Assembly (NCBI GenBank): GCA_050305405.1
Contig: JBNLFG010000019.1
Location: forward strand, 8,560 to 72,559
Source: Desulfolinea sp050305405
GTDB lineage: Bacteria; Chloroflexota; Anaerolineae; Anaerolineales; Villigracilaceae
Direction of reading: 5' to 3'
Length of the DNA: 64,000 nucleotides
Each line of letters starts with the position of its first letter. Position 1 is the first letter of the stretch. A program made the translations under genes and the position numbers. Under the pieces are notes generated by a model. That model saw only the letters and a list, made by a program, of their open reading frames with translations. It searched no databases and was not told the origin of the DNA. Of this stretch, positions 17,698 through 25,752 are shown piece after piece.

Positions 17698-18126
17698 TTA
17701 TATTTTTGCCCATCTTTCTTTTGTGCCGATTGCGTAAGTTAATCCAATAATCAGGCTGACCAGAGAACTCCAAAACATGAAGGTGTCCACGAGTTCCAGA
17801 GCAAAGATAAGTGCGGGAATAATCCCCAGTCCTCTCACGAGATATATGCCAGAGATGAGCGTAAGCCCTAATTTCGAGAAGGGGAGTGGCTTTATTTTCC
17901 CTGCACCTGAAAAGCCATATAACCCCCATAGAAAAAAGACAAGGGCTATGCCAAATGTGACGATTCCCGGCAGCCGCGATCCCGCCTCTGCCATCGTTGC
18001 CATCTCTTCCCCTGCGCCGAAGAAGCGATACCAATCTGCTCCACCAAAGATGATAAAGATATGTAACAGAGCTACAAGCATACTTGAAACGCCCCCGATA
18101 AAGAGAAATTTGCCAGACCTATTCAT
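17698..18126 (-). CDS. Small four-helix membrane protein (DUF4345-like)
   Basis: 142 residues with four hydrophobic helices. The pattern 'WYRFFGAGEEMATMAEAG' followed by 'FLWGLYGFSGAGKI' and 'LVRGLGIIPALIF' resembles small uncharacterised membrane families of the DUF4345 type. ATG at 18126 is chosen because AAGGAG is correctly spaced; a TTG three bases upstream is unlikely. First gene of the putative TetR-controlled unit. Confidence 0.75.
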   Translation of the reverse strand: MNRSGKFLFIGGVSSMLVALLHIFIIFGGADWYRFFGAGEEMATMAEAGSRLPGIVTFGIALVFFLWGLYGFSGAGKIKPLPFSKLGLTLISGIYLVRGLGIIPALIFALELVDTFMFWSSLVSLIIGLTYAIGTKERWAKI

Positions 18127-18148
18127 CAATACTCCTTTTTATACAAAT

Positions 18149-18164
18149 CATACCGTATGGTATG
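18149..18164. promoter_or_regulatory. TetR-type operator palindrome
   Basis: CATACC-GTAT-GGTATG is a perfect 6+6 inverted repeat with a 4-base spacer, 23 bases upstream of the ATG at 18126. Its shape and position fit an operator overlapping the promoter of the membrane-protein/tetR transcript; the regulator at 16623-17168 is the natural candidate. Confidence 0.65.
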
Positions 18165-18241
18165 GTTTGGGAAATGATACCACAAGACAACCTCGTTTTC
18201 TCTTCTGTTGAAGATTTCATTGATTGTGCTCAGCTTAAATT

Positions 18242-18280
18242 CACAGACCCTAAAGCTCAACAAGAGCTTTAGGGTCTGTG
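18242..18280. terminator. Strong hairpin, probable terminator
   Basis: A perfect 17-bp stem (CACAGACCCTAAAGCTC and its complement) with a 5-base loop lies 20 bases after the stop of the leftward lipoprotein gene. On the plus strand it is followed by a T-rich tail; on the minus strand the tail is only AT-rich, so termination efficiency for the leftward gene is uncertain. Confidence 0.75.
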
Positions 18281-18299
18281 GAAAGTTGTTTTGTGTTTT

Positions 18300-19208
18300 T
18301 TAGGCTTCGATCTTGAAAACGGTTACGAGCCAATCGTAGAGCATTTCGCCAAAACCGTCGGGCGGATTTTGATAGAACATATCGCCGTGTTCGCCACCGA
18401 CGTAGATGATGCTTTCGTAGTATTTTCCAGTTGCCGCTTCGCAGGCGACCGCTGATGGCGTATCACCTTCTGCCGCAACGCAGGTGACGGTTTTTTCTTT
18501 TTCATCCAGAACCGTGACTGCTTCTGGGTAGATGACACCCAAATAACCGCCGGGCGAGAGTGAAAGTGTTCCAATGCAGCCCTCGCCACAGCCATCCACG
18601 ACGCCGTCCGCGCCGATGCTGGAGCCGATGCCCGCGATGTGAGTTGGGTCAACGCCCTCGAGCGTTTTGGCGAATTCGTAGGCAGCTTTGGCATCCATCA
18701 GACCACCTGCTGGCTCAAAATCTCCGCTGCTCTCACCAAAGCCGCGAAAGTCGAAGGTGAAGACAGAAAATGAAAGATTCTCCGGCATAGGCGGGTAGAT
18801 GACGCTCTGGCGTGACGGGGAATTTGTGCCATGCGTTGTGCCACGGTTTTGCAGCCAGTCGACCATGCCGTTTTTGATCCAATCATTCTGGTCGCCGCCT
18901 GCCCAGTGCATTAAGACGATGACAGGCGCGTTTGGCACGGCGGCAGGATAGTAGTAGCCGACCAACTCAGTGCCGTCTTCAGACTGAAACTCCATGCGCT
19001 GTGCGTCGGCGGGCAGTGGATCGAAATCAGGTTCTGGTTCGGTTGTGGATTCGGGTACTTCGTGAGATGGAGCGGATTCTACCGCTGGTGCCGCAACTTC
19101 TGTTGGCGCTTCTTCTGGGGCGACCACTTCTTCTGTGGGTGTTTTTCCTCCGCAGGCTGTTAGCACAAGGGTGAATACTAAAAACAGGATGTAGGTCAGT
19201 TTTTTCAT
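18300..19208 (-). CDS. Lipoprotein with alpha/beta-hydrolase domain
   Basis: 302 residues. Lipobox LTAC follows a hydrophobic helix; a Glu/Pro/Ala linker of about 50 residues leads to an alpha/beta-hydrolase core with 'VIVLMHWAGGDQNDW' (oxyanion region), 'FDFRGFGESSG', nucleophile elbow 'GIGSSIGADG' and a late 'VGGEHGDMFYQNP' supplying the His. It probably hydrolyses an ester or amide at the cell surface. Substrate unknown. Inserted between oxyanion region and elbow is a short Ser/Thr-rich loop. A GGAGAG site precedes the ATG. Confidence 0.85.
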   Translation of the reverse strand: MKKLTYILFLVFTLVLTACGGKTPTEEVVAPEEAPTEVAAPAVESAPSHEVPESTTEPEPDFDPLPADAQRMEFQSEDGTELVGYYYPAAVPNAPVIVLMHWAGGDQNDWIKNGMVDWLQNRGTTHGTNSPSRQSVIYPPMPENLSFSVFTFDFRGFGESSGDFEPAGGLMDAKAAYEFAKTLEGVDPTHIAGIGSSIGADGVVDGCGEGCIGTLSLSPGGYLGVIYPEAVTVLDEKEKTVTCVAAEGDTPSAVACEAATGKYYESIIYVGGEHGDMFYQNPPDGFGEMLYDWLVTVFKIEA

Positions 19209-19284
19209 TTTCTCTCCTCTTGGTTCTTATGAAAAGCAGGGGCATATCTTTTCCATTATAGAGAATATAAAATTTGATTTCAAT

Positions 19285-20466
19285 TTATTGGGGCTGCCCG
19301 ATCTCGATATAGTACGTTGTGTACTGCATGACCTGAAAGGCTACGGAAGATTGTTTGCTCCCGTTTGCGTCGTCATTGCAGGTTATCGGAATCAAGTTGC
19401 CATTATCTTTAATCCAAACAGCAAGGAAGGTATCATAGCCTGACCCATTGGTATCCAGCGAGATGGCAGAGTCGGCTCCCGCATGAGTGTATGTATACCA
19501 AACGGTTGCCTTGCCTGCCCCTAAATTGCAATTTGTCACCTGCGGATCATCAGCGTGGGATGTGGCCTTTTCTGTGTTGGAATTATATTGATTTTGGGCT
19601 AAATCGATACTTGCTGGTGTCGAGAACTCATCATACTCTGGCAAAGTTGGGCAAGTTGCATTTGGTGTGAATTTGAGCAGATCATATTCAGCCGTGATAG
19701 GCGTATTGGCATACGAAAATACGCCTGCCCAATCTTGAGCACCAGGGTCATCATCGACCGCCCACAAGTTCACCATGATCTTTCCCGGCGTGGTCGGTAA
19801 CGCGCCAGCAGAGCCATCTTCTGTATGTTTGAGCGCTCCATCCACATACCATTTAATCGTATTTGCTGACCATTCGATAGCGTAAGTGTGAAATCCTTGC
19901 GCAGCATCAAAGCCTAAATCTACTATTGTTGGATGCTGCACATCATTTGTCCAATAATTGAATTGGACTTTGGTCGTGTCTTTCCCTAAAATCTCAACAT
20001 CAATTTCATCGTGTGGGTTTGAATCTCCCTCGCCCGTATAGGTAAAAAGCGATGTAATCACCCCGCTACTCTGCGCGGCCTTGAAGCGTCCCTCCAAACA
20101 GCCATAGGAATAAAATTCGTTCGTCTGATATTCGCCTGATGCGTAAGGTTGCTCGTCACATTCAGCCGGAGTCGCGCAAGGTTGATCGTCAAGCTGCAAG
20201 GTCATTACCCCATCCGCTAACGAAACATGATCCTGGCGCCAGGCATTCAAAAAAGGCGTTCCGTTTTTCCAAATGCCGGATTTTAACCAAAGCGCTGTGT
20301 CATACTCATTTAGTTCATCCACAAAAGGCATCGTCGAAAAAAGCGCCTTACTGGTCTCTGTTTTCGCGTTGGTGATCTGTGTCGTTTGCCTGCTAAGCGA
20401 ACCGAGCCCTATAAGCGCCAGAGAAAATATAAGTAGAAATCTCTTAAACCGACCTGTTGCAATCAT
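19285..20466 (-). CDS. Secreted GH16 family glucanase
   Basis: GH16 enzymes cleave beta-1,3/1,4-glucans by a retaining mechanism. 393 residues with a signal peptide (1-30), the catalytic E154-I-D156-V-E158 signature in 'HDEIDVEILGKD', 'FHTYAIEWSANTIKWYVDG' and 'GKIMVNLWA', all standard for the family. Residues from about 290 on form an extra beta domain ('GKATVWYTYTHAGADSAISL') resembling a PPC-like secreted module. It diverges from the FAD/Fe-S dehydrogenase gene. Confidence 0.92.
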   Translation of the reverse strand: MIATGRFKRFLLIFSLALIGLGSLSRQTTQITNAKTETSKALFSTMPFVDELNEYDTALWLKSGIWKNGTPFLNAWRQDHVSLADGVMTLQLDDQPCATPAECDEQPYASGEYQTNEFYSYGCLEGRFKAAQSSGVITSLFTYTGEGDSNPHDEIDVEILGKDTTKVQFNYWTNDVQHPTIVDLGFDAAQGFHTYAIEWSANTIKWYVDGALKHTEDGSAGALPTTPGKIMVNLWAVDDDPGAQDWAGVFSYANTPITAEYDLLKFTPNATCPTLPEYDEFSTPASIDLAQNQYNSNTEKATSHADDPQVTNCNLGAGKATVWYTYTHAGADSAISLDTNGSGYDTFLAVWIKDNGNLIPITCNDDANGSKQSSVAFQVMQYTTYYIEIGQPQ

Positions 20467-20529
20467 TTTTCGTTCCTTTTTAGTAGTGGTGGCTGCACAA
20501 AATTATACAACGAAGTTCGTATACCAAAC

Positions 20530-20558
20530 TTGCTTTCGCCCCTTTTGGCCCTTACAAT
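20530..20558 (+). promoter_or_regulatory. Promoter of the FAD/Fe-S dehydrogenase gene (leaderless)
   Basis: TTGCTT (20530-20535) and TACAAT (20553-20558) are separated by exactly 17 bases. The ATG begins at 20565, 7 bases after the -10 box, so transcription should start at or next to the start codon. No Shine-Dalgarno sequence is present between them. Confidence 0.65.
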
Positions 20559-20564
20559 ACCGCT

Positions 20565-23500
20565 ATGTCCCTATACCCAGACTTTGTCCACGAACTCCAG
20601 CGCACTACATCCGGCGACCTGCGCACCGATGCTGTCACGCGTACGCTCTACAGCACCGACGCCTCCATTTACCAGATCACCCCGCGCGGGGTTTTCATCC
20701 CCAAGAATCAAGAAGAACTCCATGCTGCTGTTGAATTGGCTGCCAAATACAAGATTCCGATTCTTCCGCGTGGCTCTGGTTCATCGCTGGCTGGGCAGGC
20801 GATTGGGGATGCCCTGATTCTTGACCTTTCACGCTATCTCGACAAAATACTGGATATTGACCCTGAAGCCCATACCGCGACCGTAGAACCGGGCGTGATC
20901 CTCTCTGACCTGAACAGGGCTGCCGCCAAATTTAATTTGGGATTCGGTCCCGATCCTGCTTCCGCTGACCGCGCCACGATGGGCGGGGTGCTCGGCAATA
21001 ACGCGACTGGTGCGCACTCCATTCGCTACGGCATGGCTGCCGATCATTTTCTCTCGTCTGATGTCATCCTCGCTGATGGTAGTCTTGCCACCTTGGGCGA
21101 AGTTTCGCTCGAAAGAGCCGCGCAAATTGCGAAAGACGCCCAACCGACCGATGCTTTCTCTCTTTCCTCTTCCCTGTCCGCACCCAATCTTGAAGCGACT
21201 CTTTATTCTGCCGCACTTCATATCCGTGCCCAATACGCCGACACCATCCGTAAACGCTGGACAAAAGTCTGGCGCAACACCTCCGGCTATCGACTGAACT
21301 ACCTGCTGCCATGGTCGCCATCCCGCCCGCCACAGTGGGAACATGATCTGTATCCCAACCTGAACCCTTCAACCTTAAACCTTGCGACCCTCCTTGCTGG
21401 CTCTGAGGGGACGCTCGCGGTCATGCAGCGTATGACGGTCAATCTCGTGCCATTGCAGCGTGAGAAAGTCTTGCTCGTGCTTTCTTTCAGAAGCATCCCC
21501 GAGGCGATGGATGCTGTGCCTGCTATTCTTGAATCGCAACCGTCGGCAATTGAATTACTCCCGCGTTTGCTGATTGATCTAGCGCGCGAAGTTCCCGCTT
21601 ACGCGCCGTTGATCGATTTCGTGGACAATGATGCCAGCGAGATCTTAGTGGTCGAATATGCGGGCGATGACCAGGCTCTTGTACGGAACCAAGCCCAAAA
21701 TCTGGGGCGAAGCGGGCGTATCATCACTGATAAACATCAGCAAGCCAATATCTGGAAAGTCCGCAAAGTTGGGCTGGGCATCTTGTCCACATCCACGAGC
21801 TCGACACGTGGCGTGACCTTCATCGAAGATTGTGCCGTGCCCGTCAAACGTTTGGGCGATTATGTGCGTGGCATGGCGCGCATTTTTGAGCATCATAATA
21901 CGACCGGCGTTTTCTACGCCCACGCTTCGGCAGGCTGTATGCATATGCGCCCTGTGCTGAACCTGCAATCCGAGCGTGGACGGCGTGAACTGCGCGAAAT
22001 CGCCGAAGCCGCACTTGGGTTGGTGCTCAGTTTGGGCGGCGCGATGACGGGCGAGCATGGCGACGGTTTCTCTCGTTCGGAATTTTTGGAAAAGATTTAC
22101 GGGGAGGAGATCAACGAAGCCTTCCGTGTTTTGAAGTTGGCTGCTGACCCCGAAAATCTGCTCAATCCCGGCAAAATCGTCTCTCCGCCCCCGATGGACA
22201 AAAATCTGCGTTATGGCGCGGATTACGTTACTAAGCCTCTTATTACTAATCCGGTGCTGGATTTCTCGGCAGAAGGCAGTTTGGTAAACGCCATCGAGAA
22301 TTGCAATGGTGCTGGTGTCTGCCGTGGCTTCAACGGGACGATGTGCCCGTCATTTCAGGCAACACGTGAAGAGAGTCATTCTACTCGCGGCCGCGCCAAC
22401 ATGCTGCGCGCATGGATTTCTGGCAAAGATTTGCCCAAAAAAGAAGCATCACTTTCGATGCAAAATGCCGTTGTTAACTCTCTCGATCTTTGCCTTGCTT
22501 GCAAAGGTTGCCAATCCGAATGTCCTTCCGGCGTGGATATGGCGAAGCTCCGCTACGAGTTTTTCAACCACTACTACAAATCGCATTCACGCAAATTACG
22601 AGATTATCTCTTTGGCTATATTGGTGTTTTTGCGAAGTTTGGTGCGCCGTTTGGTGGATTGGCCAATCAGGTATTGGGGAATCGGGCAATTGAGAGTTTG
22701 ACAAAGAAAATAATGGGTGTTGCTGAAGAACGAACCTTGCCCAAATTTAGCAAGGCGGCTCGCTCATCATTCGTTACTCATTACCCATCACCGAACCCCG
22801 TTCTTTACCTTCCCGACCCCTTCACGCGCTACTTTGAACCCGAAATTGAGCAGGCTAGCCTTGCGGTTTTACGGGCTGCCGGAATGCGTGTCATCACATT
22901 GCCTGTTTTGGGAGCAGGGCGGACGTTGATCTCAAAGTCTTTCCTCGAAGGCGCGAAAAAACACGCCCAAAAAGTGCGTGATGAGATCGCAAAAATTGAT
23001 CCTGAAGGAAGATATCCCGTTGTGGGGGCGGAGCCTTCAGAGATATATACGCTCAAGGATGAATATCTTGATTTCTTCCCTAAGGATGAAACCATGCAAG
23101 CCCTTGCCAAGCGGACATGGCTGATCGACGAATTTTTGCTTCGTGAAGATAATATTCTGCGCGTAACCAGATTGATAAGCGAGAAAAATGTGGAAAATCC
23201 TGCTGAAGAGCACTCAACTAAGTCAGCGAAAAAAATCTCCCTGCACGGACACTGCTACCAGAAAGCCCGTCCGCCTGCGGATGACGGGCTCCCTGTTGGG
23301 CAGGAGGCGACCGCCGAGTTGCTCCGCGCAGTTGGCTACGAGGTCGAGATTATCCCATCGGGTTGCTGTGGAATGGCGGGCGCTTTTGGTTACGAAGCCG
23401 AGCATTACGAATTGTCTATGGCTGTGGGGGAGTTGGTGCTTTTCCCAACCATCCGCAAGCTGGAGGGGAATATCCCTGTTGCCGCACCGGGCACTTCCTG

Positions 23501-23585
23501 TCGAGAGCAGATCGCTAATGGGACTGGCGTAACGGCTTCGCATCCGCTGGTTTTGGTGGCACAATTGCTGAATGATGAAGATTAA
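20565..23585 (+). CDS. FAD-binding and Fe-S (CCG-domain) oxidoreductase, D-lactate/glycolate dehydrogenase type
   Basis: Membrane-associated two-electron dehydrogenase of 2-hydroxy acids, passing electrons via FAD and iron-sulfur clusters. 1006 residues: FAD-binding PCMH domain with 'RGSGSSLAGQ' (69-78), 'NNATGAHSIRYG'; FAD-oxidase C-terminal domain with 'GEHGDGFSRSEFLE'; cysteine clusters 'CNGAGVCRGFNGTMC' and 'CLACKGCQSECPSG' for 4Fe-4S centres; then CCG-type sequence ending 'IIPSGCCGMAGAFG'. All domains are in one chain, as in Dld-II-like fusions. It overlaps the CAP-LysM gene by 14 bases. Exact substrate is not deducible. Confidence 0.9.
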   Translation: MSLYPDFVHELQRTTSGDLRTDAVTRTLYSTDASIYQITPRGVFIPKNQEELHAAVELAAKYKIPILPRGSGSSLAGQAIGDALILDLSRYLDKILDIDPEAHTATVEPGVILSDLNRAAAKFNLGFGPDPASADRATMGGVLGNNATGAHSIRYGMAADHFLSSDVILADGSLATLGEVSLERAAQIAKDAQPTDAFSLSSSLSAPNLEATLYSAALHIRAQYADTIRKRWTKVWRNTSGYRLNYLLPWSPSRPPQWEHDLYPNLNPSTLNLATLLAGSEGTLAVMQRMTVNLVPLQREKVLLVLSFRSIPEAMDAVPAILESQPSAIELLPRLLIDLAREVPAYAPLIDFVDNDASEILVVEYAGDDQALVRNQAQNLGRSGRIITDKHQQANIWKVRKVGLGILSTSTSSTRGVTFIEDCAVPVKRLGDYVRGMARIFEHHNTTGVFYAHASAGCMHMRPVLNLQSERGRRELREIAEAALGLVLSLGGAMTGEHGDGFSRSEFLEKIYGEEINEAFRVLKLAADPENLLNPGKIVSPPPMDKNLRYGADYVTKPLITNPVLDFSAEGSLVNAIENCNGAGVCRGFNGTMCPSFQATREESHSTRGRANMLRAWISGKDLPKKEASLSMQNAVVNSLDLCLACKGCQSECPSGVDMAKLRYEFFNHYYKSHSRKLRDYLFGYIGVFAKFGAPFGGLANQVLGNRAIESLTKKIMGVAEERTLPKFSKAARSSFVTHYPSPNPVLYLPDPFTRYFEPEIEQASLAVLRAAGMRVITLPVLGAGRTLISKSFLEGAKKHAQKVRDEIAKIDPEGRYPVVGAEPSEIYTLKDEYLDFFPKDETMQALAKRTWLIDEFLLREDNILRVTRLISEKNVENPAEEHSTKSAKKISLHGHCYQKARPPADDGLPVGQEATAELLRAVGYEVEIIPSGCCGMAGAFGYEAEHYELSMAVGELVLFPTIRKLEGNIPVAAPGTSCREQIANGTGVTASHPLVLVAQLLNDED

Positions 23586-24576
23586 ACCGATCCTTTGGAT
23601 TCTTTCTCTGCTGGTCGGGATGCTGGGGACAACCGCCCTCGCCCCTGACCCCAAACCTGTTACCGATGCTTATACTTTGATTGCCGAAGTGAACGCTTTG
23701 CGTGCTACCAACGGACTCCCTGCCTATACCGTTAACGCAACCCTGATGGCGGTGGCGCAAGCCCATTCCGATTTCCAAGCCTCCATAAGTACAGTGACGC
23801 ATTACAGCGCCGATGGTTCACATCCGTATCAGCGTGCATTAGCAGCGGGCTATCCGGTAGGTGGAGATATTTCATTGGGCGGTTTCTTTTCGGAGAATAT
23901 CGTTGCTGGGAACGGGATGACGCCTGCGCAGGCTGTTGGTGTTTGGCAAGGCGATGCGCCCCACTTGAACACGATGCTCTCGCCCTATCTCACCGAAGTT
24001 GGGGCAGGTGTCACGGATGTGAATGGATACATCTACTACACCCTCGATGCATCTACGCCTTCAGGAGCGACGGTCTCATATACCCAAGACCCGAATATGA
24101 CGCCTGATGGTACAGAGACGGGTGCCCTGCCCACGCTTGATTGGATTATGCCTGTGGTGACTAGCACGCCTGCTTATGATGGGAAGGTTATCCATGAAGT
24201 GCAAGTTGGACAAAGTTTGTGGGGGATTGCAGATGTGTATGGTACGACAGTGGAGGAAATTCGCGATTTGAATTATATGCGTGCGGATGAGCTGGTCTAT
24301 CCGGGTGAGTTGCTGCTGATTCGGATTGAGCCGACACCAATCCCGTCCACGCCGATGTTGATGGTGACGAAGACGTTATCGCCTCCCACACCATTTATAA
24401 CGGAGACAAGTATCCCCACGAGCGTTGCGGTGCAGCCATCCGTCATGCTGACATTGACACCTGTATCCGAGCCTGCCAGTATCGCCCCGAGCGTATGGAC
24501 GGTGATCACAATCGTTGTTGTGGCATTGTTTATGGCAGGATTGGTGACGTGGTTGAGTGGACGCGAGCGGGATTAG
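23572..24576 (+). CDS. Secreted CAP-domain protein with LysM and C-terminal membrane anchor
   Basis: 334 residues: signal peptide, CAP/SCP domain ('LIAEVNALRATNGLPAY', 'AQAHSDFQASISTVTHYSAD', 'FFSENIVAG'), a LysM peptidoglycan-binding motif ('VQVGQSLWGIADVYGTTVEEI', 'YPGELLLI'), a Thr/Pro linker and a final membrane helix ('TVITIVVVALFMAGLVTWL'). It should sit at the cell wall. Start overlaps the upstream dehydrogenase; the ATG at 23575 is equally possible. It ends in a 4-base convergent overlap with the transporter gene. Confidence 0.88.
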   Translation: MMKIKPILWILSLLVGMLGTTALAPDPKPVTDAYTLIAEVNALRATNGLPAYTVNATLMAVAQAHSDFQASISTVTHYSADGSHPYQRALAAGYPVGGDISLGGFFSENIVAGNGMTPAQAVGVWQGDAPHLNTMLSPYLTEVGAGVTDVNGYIYYTLDASTPSGATVSYTQDPNMTPDGTETGALPTLDWIMPVVTSTPAYDGKVIHEVQVGQSLWGIADVYGTTVEEIRDLNYMRADELVYPGELLLIRIEPTPIPSTPMLMVTKTLSPPTPFITETSIPTSVAVQPSVMLTLTPVSEPASIAPSVWTVITIVVVALFMAGLVTWLSGRERD

Positions 24577-25490
24577 AAAATCCGCTCTGCGAAAAAGGCG
24601 AGACTGAAAAGTTCGGCAAAGCTCAGAATGGATGTGAGCAAGACCATGCCGGTAATTTGGGGGAGTTTGTAGCGGTAACGTTCGGCAAAGACGACCAGCG
24701 ACACGGCGGCGGGAATGCCGCTTTGTAGGAAAAGAAATTGGCTCATTTCGGCGTTTTCGCCGCCAACCCCAAGGTTGAGCAGCAGGAATGTAAGCAGGGG
24801 CAGGCTGAGCATGCGAAAAAGGCTTTGGCGCACGGCGCTTTTGGCGGCATCGAAGGAGAAGTTGTCGTAGAGGAAGATGCCAAGTGAGAAGATGGCTATG
24901 CCGCCTGCTGTTTTTCCGATGGTAGCGAGGGCGCTGTTGAGCGCTTCGGAGCGAATGTCTGTGGCGGCACTTAGTAATCCTAACAGGATGGCGATGATGA
25001 GTGGATTGCTGAATATTTTTTTGATGAAACCGCCGCCTTTTTCTTCCTGCGTGGCATATTCAAAGAGGCCAATACTGAGCGGGATGCCGATCAGGCCGAG
25101 CGCGGAGGCTGTAATAATAGCTTGGGGCAGCCATCTGCCGTCGTAGAGGCTTTCAAAGAAGGCGATACCGAAGAAGGCATTGCTGCCAAAGGCGACCGAA
25201 AGGCTGTAGAGAGTAAAGGTGTCTTTGGTGAGCCAGCCGAATGCTTTGGCAAGATAGAGAATAAAGATCGTTGCGAGTACCGGTAAGACCGAGATTGTGA
25301 TGAGATGTAGATCGAGGGCGGGCAAATCAAGGGTGGAGATTTGGGTGAAGAAAAGCGCTGGCAAACCGTAGTAATAGACGAAGGACGAGAGCGTTTTGAC
25401 GTGTTCTTTGTCGAAGAGTTTTATTTTGCGACTACTGATGCCCAATCCGACGATGATGAGAATAGTGAAGAGACTTTTGAGTACTTCCAT
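24573..25490 (-). CDS. AEC family transporter
   Basis: Auxin efflux carrier-type permease, 305 residues and ten predicted helices in two five-helix repeats. Motifs include 'SSFVYYYGLPALFFTQIS' and 'SVAFGSNAFFGIAFFESLYD', as well as 'FLFLQSGIPAAVSLVVFAERY' near the C-terminus. Bacterial members carry malate, malonate or similar organic anions; the substrate here is unknown. Its stop overlaps convergently with the CAP-LysM gene. Confidence 0.9.
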   Translation of the reverse strand: MEVLKSLFTILIIVGLGISSRKIKLFDKEHVKTLSSFVYYYGLPALFFTQISTLDLPALDLHLITISVLPVLATIFILYLAKAFGWLTKDTFTLYSLSVAFGSNAFFGIAFFESLYDGRWLPQAIITASALGLIGIPLSIGLFEYATQEEKGGGFIKKIFSNPLIIAILLGLLSAATDIRSEALNSALATIGKTAGGIAIFSLGIFLYDNFSFDAAKSAVRQSLFRMLSLPLLTFLLLNLGVGGENAEMSQFLFLQSGIPAAVSLVVFAERYRYKLPQITGMVLLTSILSFAELFSLAFFAERIF

Positions 25491-25683
25491 GTTTTCCTTT
25501 ATGGTTCTGCGAACAGGGCGGCAGCCCGATGTCGCAGTCTTTTGTTTTATTTAGAGTGTTTTTGTCTAATTATAAAAGGTATGTCTTTGAGATGTATTAA
25601 CGTCTGGTTGGATGGTTTTCGCCACAGATTTCATTGATATTACGCAGTTTCTTTCTTCTTTTTTTGCCCCAGCCCTAATAAAG

Positions 25684-25723
25684 GGCATCCCCCCATTTTC
25701 GTTCTTTAAAATGGGGGGATGCC
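25684..25723 (-). terminator. Strong intrinsic hairpin
   Basis: A perfect 16-bp stem (GGCATCCCCCCATTTT and complement) with an 8-base loop lies 29 bases after the stop of the leftward gene at 25753. A pyrimidine-rich stretch follows on the plus strand rather than a T-run on the minus strand. A second weaker hairpin (CTGCGA/TCGCAG) lies at 25507-25537. The rest of 25491-25752 shows no gene. Confidence 0.75.
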
Positions 25724-25752
25724 AGTAAGAAGTAGTGTGTCTTCGTCGATTT

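Noticed and set aside
25507..25537. Hairpin CTGCGA/TCGCAG followed by T-rich DNA on the plus strand
   Set aside because: It looks like a rightward terminator but no rightward gene precedes it; the stem is short, so it was not listed as a separate terminator.
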